Source: Pegea sp. RAD2-039
Lineage: Eukaryota; Chordata; Thaliacea; Salpida; Salpidae
Assembly (NCBI GenBank): GCA_034620365.1
Contig: JAQGEQ010000110.1
Span: 310,001 to 374,000 of the forward strand
Direction of reading: 5' to 3'
DNA length: 64,000 nucleotides
Below, piece by piece: positions 50,855-60,757 of the stretch (positions are counted from its first letter, which is position 1; each line of letters starts with the position of its first letter). The translations under genes and the position numbers were made by a program. The notes beneath the pieces are model-generated. The model saw nothing but the letters and a program-made list of their open reading frames with translations. It had not been told where the DNA came from and did not search any database.

Positions 50855-53800
50855 TCATGTGGGCGTCTCGCTGCTCCCATTCACCACTGTCATCAACTCC
50901 TTCTCGGCTTTCGCGATTTCATAAGCAGATTTAATCAGTTCATCAGTTAACTACAAAACAAATAGACGTTTTGGTTGCCAGGCAACTGGTAATGGTCGCT
51001 TACCGCGTCAGATGGGTTTGTGACGTCACACTTTTGTTGGAGTTGATGGACACCCGTGAAAAGACGCTTGATGATCTCATGTAGGTTGTTTTCGAGGATC
51101 TTTTTCTGAAGAAAAAGATTTGATGAATGAGAAGATGGAAGATGATGAAGATTACCGGTGGAAAGAGGAAGATCACTTGAAGGACTGCTTCGTAGATATC
51201 TTTGCCGTGATCTTTGTAACATTCAATTTTTCTTTTCTGTGCTGATTGGTGAAGAAGTGAAAGCTTTTTGGTGACCTGTTGATGACGAGCAGTTAGATGG
51301 TGGTCACGTGATGACGAGCAGTTAGATGGTGGTCACGTGATGACGAGCAGTTAGATGGTGGTCACGTGATGACGATACTTACGATTGTCGTCTTTTCGAT
51401 GATCACTGGTTGTTCAGGCATCTCTTCACTTTTCGGATACTGATTGGTCAGTTTTTCATCTGCAAATGGATCCAGCAAAACCAGAGGTGTTTTAGGGGAT
51501 GACGTGTTGTTGTTATCGTTATTGTTCGTCTTTCTACTGTCACTGTTTCAAATTGAAATGAAGATAAATGAAAGAAGCAGGAAGCAATCAAAGCAATCAA
51601 TCACCTCACATGTTCCTTGTCTACGCGCTGCTTCTATTAAATAAACTTGGTTGAGATGGAAAAAGTGAAGCTTTTAAACTGACCTCATTGAGATAAGAAG
51701 ATAGAGTTGCTGATGGTCCGATAATGGTCTGTCGCCGTTGCTGGTCGACTGGTTGTCGAGATGGTTGAGGATTGACGTCATAAGCTGAAATAGAATAGGT
51801 TGGAAAGTAGCAGCATATGGTTGTGTAGTTACCTGTGTTGTAAACACTTTTTGGTCTACTGAAAGGTGCCTTGAAAGCTGACGTAGTTTGTTTCCGTTTC
51901 AATTCATAGATCTCTTTAGCAAACATTGTGACCTAAACATGTAGGGAAAGATAAACAAACTTGTCTAATTGGTTGGTTTGAGGCACCTTGTTGGTTAGTT
52001 CACGGTTAATTTCTTGTAGCCTCTCAATTTCTTTATCTTTATTGTTTATTGTGTCTTTGAAATCATCATATGCCCTTCTACTGATTGTCATACAGTCGCC
52101 AGTTTCTATAATTAACAAGATACTACCATCAACAACCATCTACAACCAATCAACAACCATTTACAAACATAGACAACCACCTACAACCAATCAACAACCA
52201 GATACCAACCAGTCAGCAGCCATCTACAACCAACCTTGTTGATCAACTTGGCTATCAGGAGGGACATCGTAGATAGGATCTTCTTCAACAAGACCTTCAA
52301 CTTCTACAAACAAACCAATCAGCAAGCATGTGATGAGAATAATGAAGAAGCTTACCTTTACCACATTGCCTCCTTACAATATCACACAGTACATCATGAA
52401 TAAGGACAGTGAACTCACTGTGACTGAACCGGGCCAGCTTCTGCCGACCTTGATTCCTACAACAACCCTCTCATTGAACAACTCGTGATCTGGGAGCTAC
52501 AACAGCCTCACCTAGTGGTGGAATAATCGGGATTTAGAGTGAGGAAGGGGGTGGTAGTAAAATGAGATTTGGTGCTGATTGATTTGCAGTCGCGTTGACG
52601 AATATCTTGCCAGATACGATCAGCTTCTCGCCGATCAATCTCATCATATACATCAACAGCCAGAACCTCAAAGATATTATTGCTTAACTGAAAGACAACA
52701 GATTCACGAGATGTATGACGTCATTAGATGTGCAACTCACCGCTTGAAGCTTGATCTTTCCATCTCTTACAGTTTTTGAAGCTAATTTGGGGATTATGAA
52801 GTGATTTCTGCTTCTATGGTCTAAAACCACAATATCATCAAACATATTCATGGTCACTTCCATTTCTTACCTGGTCTAACTTTACCAACAAAATAGGACA
52901 GGCGATCGGGAAGCTCGTATTGTAGCTCGACGAGACGTTCAGCAAGCTCGATATGACCCTCACTTCGGGCTATCTCTTCTGGAGTGTGGTTATTGGTATC
53001 AGGTGCTGCTGGGTCAGCACCATATGAAACCAGCAACTCAACTTGCAAATGTTGTCCTGATTTTGCTGCTACATGTAACGGGCTATTTCCTTTCTCCTGC
53101 CATCAACCGCTTACGTCATAAAAGCGCGACGAGCAAGCCACAAACTCACCAAGTAGAGGTAATTGACTTGAGCACCAATAGACAGAAGACGTAAGCTGGT
53201 ATCTAAGTTACCAGTCCTGACACTTGAGTGTAGTTGCTTACCAAGGTCATCATCGTCTTTTCGTAACTGGCGGTTCACGAACGCCAATTGTTCATACTTC
53301 ATTCTGATGTAGTCCTCCTTTACAGGGCTGAAGAAGATCAGTTTATAAAATTTGTCAGTTCAAGTAGAAGATAGCTTCACTCTCTAATATCTGCGCATGC
53401 GCTTTGATCTATGGTGGATTTCAGCGTGCGCTAAGATACTTTTTCGATCCATGTTTGGTGATTTAGGACAGTGACCTCGGTCCCAACGAAATTTAGGTTT
53501 TATTTTAAAGTTTTCTATCCTAGATGACCCGCCTACCAGGGCTGATAAAACACTAAACCCACACAAGTGTTACTATTGTCCAGTTTCTATCTGGGTTTGC
53601 CCCAAAAGCTTCTGTTTTGCTTGAAGAAACCACAAGGTAGTGGGTCTATTTACTGATTATTGGAAAAATACTCTCCGCGCTTAATAGCTGACGTCATAAA
53701 GCGCGTCATGTCGTATTATCGATATTTAGATGAGATTGGAAGCCAAGTGTGCGAAGATGTTATGTGAAGATCACGAGCTTATCATGAAAATTGAAGATCA

Positions 53801-54593
53801 CTAACTGGATAAGATCATTGCAGTGAGGTTTTCTCTTCCCACCCTTCCCTTGTGATGGGTCGAGCAACGAGTGTTCCCATATTGAGTTGGCTCCAATTAG
53901 GGTGAGTTGTTGGACCATCTTCAATTGATGAGGATGCCAATAACTTCTTTTGATATGTTTCACCTGCCATCAATCAATCAGTTTGTTGAATATAGTGACA
54001 GCAGTTCAATTTGAGATTTTATAAAAAAGTTTGATTTTTGAGAATAAACTTATAATTATGTCTCATAAACAAATAATTATATTAAAATGAAATCAACATT
54101 TCATCAAATTTGTTTAATTATAAGAGTATTTGAAAAACATTTGATAATTTATCAACATAAAATTGTAGTTATTTCATATTTATAGAAATTCAATCACCTG
54201 AGATATGTGTCGACCAAGACCTTGATGTATACTTGCACAATCATTGCATATCATTACACCTCTGTTGACAGATGCCCACTGAGGTTCTGATTAACAAAAT
54301 GTTCTTTAAACTTTTATCAAACTTTACAGACTAGTCATGTTAAATGTAACATACTAATCAGTATGAAAGTAAACCCCATGGAACTAATACTCAGAATATT
54401 ATATCAGTAAAAGATAAATTAAAAATTAATTATATGAACAAATAATAGTTTTCTTACTCATAAAAAAGTCACTTAATAATTAATCAGTTTAATATTAAAA
54501 AATATCTCATAGAAAGAGACAATTTATCCCACCAGTAGCACTGCAATCAGCACAAAAAATGTCAGGACTCGCTCTTTGCTTCACCTTAGACAT
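50855..54593 (-). CDS. GIT1: GIT-type ArfGAP scaffold (GIT1/GIT2)
   Basis: Arf GTPase-activating scaffold that partners PIX and paxillin at adhesions, centrosomes and synapses. Exons 54533-54593 and 54198-54286 encode the zinc finger: CADC, then CNDC, and the catalytic arginine in GLGRHISQ. Exon 3 starts at 53963 ([14 protein letters not shown] ... [17 protein letters not shown]) and joins in phase to [17 protein letters not shown]. The ankyrin repeats follow ([46 protein letters not shown]), then [20 protein letters not shown]. Spa2-homology repeats read [18 protein letters not shown] and [19 protein letters not shown]. Then a coiled coil, and the C-terminal focal-adhesion-targeting helices ending [16 protein letters not shown]. 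All GIT domains are present in order. Invertebrates usually have a single GIT, so GIT1 versus GIT2 is not implied. The acceptor AG is 7 nt before the ATG. The first two exons are AT-rich; the rest is GC-richer. Confidence 0.95.
51281..51374. repeat. 29-bp tandem repeat in a GIT intron
   Basis: Three nearly perfect units of GATGACGAGCAG...GGTCACGT. Each junction creates TCACGTGATGACG, that is, an E-box fused to a CRE half-site, so the repeat multiplies two of the palindromic words common in this window. Confidence 0.9.
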
Positions 54594-57500
54594 CTTGACA
54601 CTTAATCAGAAAACAAACACCATCAATGCTTAATAATAGTCAGTTATTCAAAATTTAATCACTGAAAAATAAGCTTTAAATATGAAATTAGAATATATTT
54701 TAAGTATATTATTATTGTTACAACTATTATAAGGAGATTTTAAATTTTTTTAAATAATTAGACTTAATTTAAAATATATTTATTCATTTAATTTATTTAT
54801 TACAATAAACGTGAAAGAGGGTGCCCAGAAAGAGAGCCTTTCCCTAGCATACATTCTCACAAATATTAACTAACTAACATATACATTTATTTAATTATTT
54901 AAATAATAACTATTACATATAATTCAGATAGAAATATATAAAGAAAAGATGTAACACATGACATTTCAGTAGTACCCATACAATATAACGATGAATAATT
55001 ACATAGAATGTTAATAATAAAAAAAATAATATTATGAAGAAATTTGTTTATATCTATAAATCTAGAAAATACTTAAACATTTATTCTAATGTTTAGGCAA
55101 AGCATAAAATAAATTACTTTTAGTGACATCCTACAAACTGAAAATAAAAAATGAGAAAAATTTTAATCTGGTATTAAACATTTTTGCAAATTATAATCTT
55201 GATAAAATCAAATAACCAATAATTACAGGTCCTTTTACTATGTTTAAAAAACAATTGTTATTTAACATAAAATTATTTTAAGAATTATAAATTATTTTAA
55301 TTTCGTTTAGTTTTATAAAATAAAAACAAAACGATTATAAAATCTATTTATGAAAAAAAAACGTTTAATGAAAATAAGTTATACAAAAAACATTAAGAAA
55401 CATTGAAGTGCTTTTGTTACCAAATTAAGCCATAAAAACAAACATTATAAAACCAAATAAATTATTAAAAAATAAAAAAATTGTATACCATTTATAAACT
55501 TTTCAAATAGTTTTATTTTTTAAACTTTTATATTAGTCATTATTAAATAATGATAAAATAAATAATTGAACTACGAAAAAGAAAAGTTAATTAAAATTGT
55601 TCTAAGTTTAAAAAATACTTCCAACACAATACTTCAAACTTTTTAAAATCAAAATAATAATAACAAAAATTGACCACTCAAAATATTTAAAGACTACACC
55701 CAAATTTTTCCTTAAAAAAGAAATAAATAAAAACATTCAGGCTGAAAAAAACTTTATTATAAAAAGATCCCACTCAAACTAAAAATGATAATATTATGAA
55801 AAAGTAATAAACAAATTTACTTATAAGTATCTATAATAACAATTCTAAAATAATTATTTTTGAGCTTTAGATTAAACTGTAACTTATAAAATACTTTCTT
55901 CTATTTCTATAATAACCACTAAAAATGAAGTTTATTTTTAAACTAAACGATTAAAAAAATAAAACTAGTTTTCATAACAAAAATATTTAATAATAAAATC
56001 ATAATCAAAAAGTAACTTATTTTATTATCTCATAAAAAACAAAATGAACTAACTGCTTCAACAACTTAAAAGTTTATAACTTTACCAAATATTTATAGTT
56101 TACTAAATTAAAAAAAAAACATTACATTTGCATTTATTTAAAAATTTCTAAAAATACTTTGTGACAATCATAAATTTAAAAAAATTAAACAAATTATTAA
56201 ACAAATCATAAATATTAGCTTTAAATCTAATATTTGGGGATAATAAGACAAAACATTAGAAAAAAGAAGAAAAAAAATAGTGATGTATTGTTTATACTTG
56301 ATTTTTGTTATTTAACAAATTTTGAAAAATATTTTCTTATTAAAAATTACTGAAAACTAAATTATAATGATGTTTACACAATCAAAAAATTTTTTGAAAA
56401 AATTAAATACGAAATTAGGATTTAAAAAGCAATCATACAAAATAAATTAATTTAAAAAAAATCAGAGCAGTATAGAAAGATTTCACAAAAGTCCTTTTGT
56501 GTTTGTGGAATCAGAATTTTATTTAGTGAAACCCAAACCAAAGTAGCCTCAGCCCTATATATAAATTCTTAATACACCCGAATATGGCTTTCACAATCAA
56601 AAATCAAAGATTAAATTTATTCTTGTTAAATCACAAAAATTTAAACTAGCATTTGAGGAAAAATGACTCAATTCGACTATGATTTCTATCAAAAAGTCAG
56701 TGATAAACTTAGTGAAAACTTATTGGTAATACTTAAACTACTTATATATATCGATATAAATTTAAAACATAATTTAAAAATATCACAGTCTGACTATAGG
56801 AAATGGAAAATCTCTTAAATACTATTAGTTTCAAACTATATAAATATCGGCGCACAACGTATAGCAATAAGAAGAATGATATGTCTAAGTAATTTGTTTT
56901 TCGTATGTAAGGCTTAGTCTTCAAAATCTTCATAGCATAAGTAATTTTCTTTGTTTAAAATCACAAGCTACGTGAATTACTTTTAATGAAATCAATTCTT
57001 AAGGTGATATATGAGTGCTGAATATTGATACTTGGCAAAAATGATAAGATTTTCTCAGAGGATCTCGTGCATACAGTAATATCACACATGATACTGATTT
57101 AGACGAAAATGGGAAGCAGTAGAATTGGGCTACGGTTGTTAGAAAATATTTATTATTTAAAAGATAAAATTAGAGAGCTTGAAATCTTGCTCAAAAGAAC
57201 TGAATGATTCGAAAACAAACGACAAAGTAACAAATAGAACTATTAAACGAAAAGAAAACGTTTAGATTGAAAAAACTAAACAATATTAAATAGTTATTCA
57301 TGATTTTCCACTAAATCTGAAATATCGACTGTAAGAAAGTAGTATTCGGAGTGTTTTAAGAAATGACTGGCTCAAGTTTGATTGAAGCTATAACACCTAA
57401 ATGAGGTAATCTAGTGAATGACCAAATTTAAAAATAGGTCGTACCTATTATATATGAGTAAAGGTTTTAATGAACAAATTTGAAAAATAAAACTTTTACA

Positions 57501-59266
57501 ATGATTTTTATGATTCTATTCATAAAATAAATTTAAAAAGTAGGTATTATTTTCTGAAAATAATAACTGAAGTTAACAAATATCTACAGTTTTATGCAAC
57601 ACCCTTAAGCTAAGAAAAGTTTAGCAACAAAAATTGCCAATAGAATGAATCGAAGAAGAGAGTTGGTCCTCAGATTGCAAGCAGGTTGTAGTTTGGAGTG
57701 AGTTTTATGTAAAGTGTTTTCATCCAGCTCTAGCCACAAATAATGTCATCGTTGAGACGGTTCTTTATTCTGCCTACTTTGGTTAATTCTTAATATTCAT
57801 GGATGCACGCTTACAGTCTGAAATGGTGCCGTTGGTAGTAATGGGTGAAAACAAGTCAAAATATTGTATAGGAGTTGTCAAAAAACTACCCCACAATTTA
57901 TAAGTTTGAATTACTTAAACGTTTACAAGACTTTCCAAACACTAGGAAAGTAAGATATATCATTTATAATTATGCTACTAAATGAGCTACTTAGCCTTAT
58001 GTAATCATTTTTTTCCAATTGTCATAGTTCATGAAATCTATTAGGACCTCAATTTCCAACTTTTAAGTTAGAATTTACTTTTTTTGTTTGAAAAAAGTAC
58101 GATAAACTTTTTTATCGAAAATGTTTATATCTAAAAAAAGTTTCTTAGAGAATTTCTAATTTTGGAGTAAAAATAAACTGCATAACCTGCTTATTAAAAT
58201 AACTGCATAATTTTTTATCCATTTGCCTAAATAAAACATCAGCTTCTGTTCATCCATTTTTATTAAAAAAGCATTTTAGACGTATTTACTAAGTTTGGAT
58301 TTTTGAATGATTAAAAAAGAATAAAGTTATTTATAATTTAAATGATCATAGGACAAATCGTTAGAACAAAGTTTTGATCTTTTTTACTTTTTGAAAAGAT
58401 TTAAATATTCTATTTTTGACTTAATGTGGAAGAAAAAGATTTAAATTTTTATAAATAGATTCCTTTTCTGATTTAATCTTTTTTGTTGTTAATTTTAACT
58501 GAAGAAATTGATTTCAATTTTAACTAAATGATAAATAATAATTTGTTGATCAAATTTTTTATCTTCTTAAACAAATTGAAACATTTAAAAAATCACAAAC
58601 TTACATTCTATTTAAATGAAAAGTAGTTTTTATAGATGGAAAAACACAAGTTAATTAACATGATTTTGTAAATTTGAATCTTTATAATGTGAAATTATAT
58701 TTAGTAAATGATTCATAAAATTATCAAGGTAATTCTCACATTCTTATTTTTTCAAAACTTTTTATCTTGATCTATTATTAAGGAGCTAAATTAAAATAAT
58801 AATAAACTGAATTTTTATTTTAAAGTAAAGTCATTATATATATTATACCAACCATCACTATAACTCTTTTGAATTTGTGAATCTCTCACCTCTTTCAAAG
58901 TTAAAAAAATGTTATTTGAGTAATTCTGTTTTCAAGTGTTATAAAATGCTTTTTCATTTTATTACTAAATATATTTTTGTAGTGTTCCGATATTATCCTA
59001 CTTCTTATTTGAGACCTTTTATTATTTCTCTGAAATCACATTGTTTTGTGTTTGTTTTAAAAGCTCTATAATTGGTTATCTGTAGAAATATGTTAAATAA
59101 ATAAGTTCACCAATAAAATCTGTTCTTTTTAACAACCTTTTTTATTATATATCTTTATTAAATAATTTATTAGAAAATTATCTAACAGAAAATGATTTTG
59201 ATTATTCAGACTTTTTATCAACTTTATGAATTTGTGTTTATGGTTTAATTTCAATTAGGTGAAGTT
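54594..59266. other. 4.7 kb AT-rich gap between GIT and PISD
   Basis: Divergent upstream region of two genes. It contains hairpin repeat copy E. No TGACGTCA. A somewhat GC-richer patch at 57650-57860 may be an old transposon fragment that I cannot identify. The right end is a TTTCAATTAG acceptor 8 nt before the PISD ATG. Confidence 0.5.
54789..54868 (-). repeat. Dispersed hairpin repeat, copy E (diverged)
   Basis: Retains TTTATTTATTACAATAAA, GAGGGTGCC and CATACATTCTCACAAAT, but the right arm of the stem has changed to GAGCC, so pairing is weakened. GATGTAACACAT follows about 80 bp further right, as at copy C. Confidence 0.65.
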
Positions 59267-60700
59267 ATGTTAAAACGTTTATTATTTAGGAAAAATGCTA
59301 CAGCATATACAAATTATTCAAGATCTTCCAGTGTTCTTTCAAACTGTTGTCTACAACTCAAAAGAAAAACTTTAAAAAGTCCAGAATCTATCTACAAAAG
59401 GGGTTTATTAGATGTTGAATCAGTTTTTGGAGTGAAAAAAAGAAGTTTTATAGACTTTATGAAAGCTAGGTCTTATGCATTAAGAGTGTTACCTGGTCAA
59501 GGAATTAAAAAGAAAACAGAAGAAGAAGTAATAAAAGAAGAAGATGATAGTATTGTTATCAGATGGATGAATAAACAAATAAAGGAGCAAGAAAAGAACA
59601 AAAACTCTTTTCTTCCTGATAAGAAACTTCTCAAAAGAATTTTTTTCAAACTTTTCTTTCTGATGATCATCTTTAAATTAACATTTGAAGAAATTATTGA
59701 ATTATTAGATGGTGAATTTGAAGATGCACAAATTGATCGACATCTAATCCCTGAAAAGTCTGGATCTTTTCTTCTTGATCTTTACCAAGTTCTTCCTCTT
59801 CGACTTCTATCAAGGATGTGGGGACGAATGACTAGCATCAACTTCCCCTCTTTCCTCCAAGTGCCCTTGTTATCCGCTTACTGCAATTTCTTTGATGTCA
59901 ACTTATCCGAGGCGCTTGTTGAGGACCTGTCCGTCTACCACAACCTCGGTCAGTTCTTCCGGCGTCCACTCAAGCCAGAAGCGCGCTCAATCTCGCGTGA
60001 TGACGTCACGTCACCAGCAGATGGCAAGGTACTGGTGTTTGGCGAGGTGCAGGAGGGAATGGTGGACCATGTCAAGCATTTGTCCTATTCACTCCCACAC
60101 TTTCTTGGCCCTCTAGTGACTAAGCCAGAGGTGAAAAAATCACAAAATGGCTTCCAGCGTAATTGGAGTGCAGGGACACAACCTGGCGAGTATCAGGAAG
60201 CGATGATGACAAATAGCAACAACCGACTCTTCTATTGCGTCATCTACCTCTCGCCAGCTGATTGTCATCGCTTCTTTTCTCCTGTGCAGTGGACCATGAC
60301 GCATCGTCGTCACTTTCCCGGAGAATTGATGAGCGTGAGTCCGCAAGTAGTTGCTCGAGTGCCCCGATTGTTTGCAATCAATGAACGAGTGGTGTTATCG
60401 GGGCGTTGGAAGCACGGATACTTCGCGGTGTGCCCTGTCGGCGCGACTAATGTCGGTTCGATTAAAATATACGAGGACTTGACCCTGACCACCAACAGAA
60501 GTCGGTTTAAAAAAGGAACTTTCTACGACAATCGCTACGGTTGTCATGGTTACGAGATGGAGAAGGGAGAGGAGTTGGGCGAGTTCAATCTTGGATCTAG
60601 TATTGTGATGATATTTGAAGCTCCGAAAGACACAAAGTTTAATTTAAAGATTGGACAGAAAATCTGTTACGGCGAGTCGATGCTGAACACAAATTCCTAA
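59267..60700 (+). CDS. PISD: Phosphatidylserine decarboxylase proenzyme, mitochondrial
   Basis: Converts phosphatidylserine to phosphatidylethanolamine in the mitochondrial inner membrane. One uninterrupted 477-codon frame, longer than the human protein (about 409 aa) because of a lysine-rich N-terminal extension. The basic, Ser/Thr-rich N-terminus suits a mitochondrial presequence; a hydrophobic segment near residues 125-141 (FFKLFFLMIIFKLTF) is the likely membrane anchor. Catalytic features: SPADGKVL (Asp), HRRHFPGE (His), NERVVLSGRWKHG, GATNVGSIKIY and the self-cleavage site EFNLGSSIVMIFEAPKD. The usual LGST is LGSS; the serine that becomes the pyruvoyl group is kept. This is the only intronless coding region in the window, and its base composition steps from AT-rich to GC-rich near 59820 without a break in homology. 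TGACGTCA at 60001 encodes part of Arg-Asp-Asp-Val-Thr. Acceptor AG 8 nt before the ATG. Confidence 0.95.
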   Translation: MLKRLLFRKNATAYTNYSRSSSVLSNCCLQLKRKTLKSPESIYKRGLLDVESVFGVKKRSFIDFMKARSYALRVLPGQGIKKKTEEEVIKEEDDSIVIRWMNKQIKEQEKNKNSFLPDKKLLKRIFFKLFFLMIIFKLTFEEIIELLDGEFEDAQIDRHLIPEKSGSFLLDLYQVLPLRLLSRMWGRMTSINFPSFLQVPLLSAYCNFFDVNLSEALVEDLSVYHNLGQFFRRPLKPEARSISRDDVTSPADGKVLVFGEVQEGMVDHVKHLSYSLPHFLGPLVTKPEVKKSQNGFQRNWSAGTQPGEYQEAMMTNSNNRLFYCVIYLSPADCHRFFSPVQWTMTHRRHFPGELMSVSPQVVARVPRLFAINERVVLSGRWKHGYFAVCPVGATNVGSIKIYEDLTLTTNRSRFKKGTFYDNRYGCHGYEMEKGEELGEFNLGSSIVMIFEAPKDTKFNLKIGQKICYGESMLNTNS

Positions 60701-60757
60701 AATGTTTTTATTTATTTCATCATTTATTTAATCGCGCGCCAAATAAAATTCAAATAA
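60701..60757. terminator. Shared 3' end between convergent PISD and MCM3AP
   Basis: Only 57 bp separate the two stop codons. The minus strand has AATAAA-type signals (TTTATT on plus at about 60710-60730), and the plus strand has AATAAA at about 60742, only about 11 bp from the MCM3AP stop. At least the PISD transcript should therefore end inside the MCM3AP coding region. Confidence 0.5.

Noticed and set aside
53384-53566. 60-codon minus-strand open stretch inside GIT
   Set aside because: Lies in the large GIT intron between two exons that join in phase without it; no homology recognised.
57600-57960. Possible Tc1/mariner-like remnant (GC-richer patch, TATGCAACACCCTTA word)
   Set aside because: No transposase motif or paired terminal inverted repeat could be established by eye.
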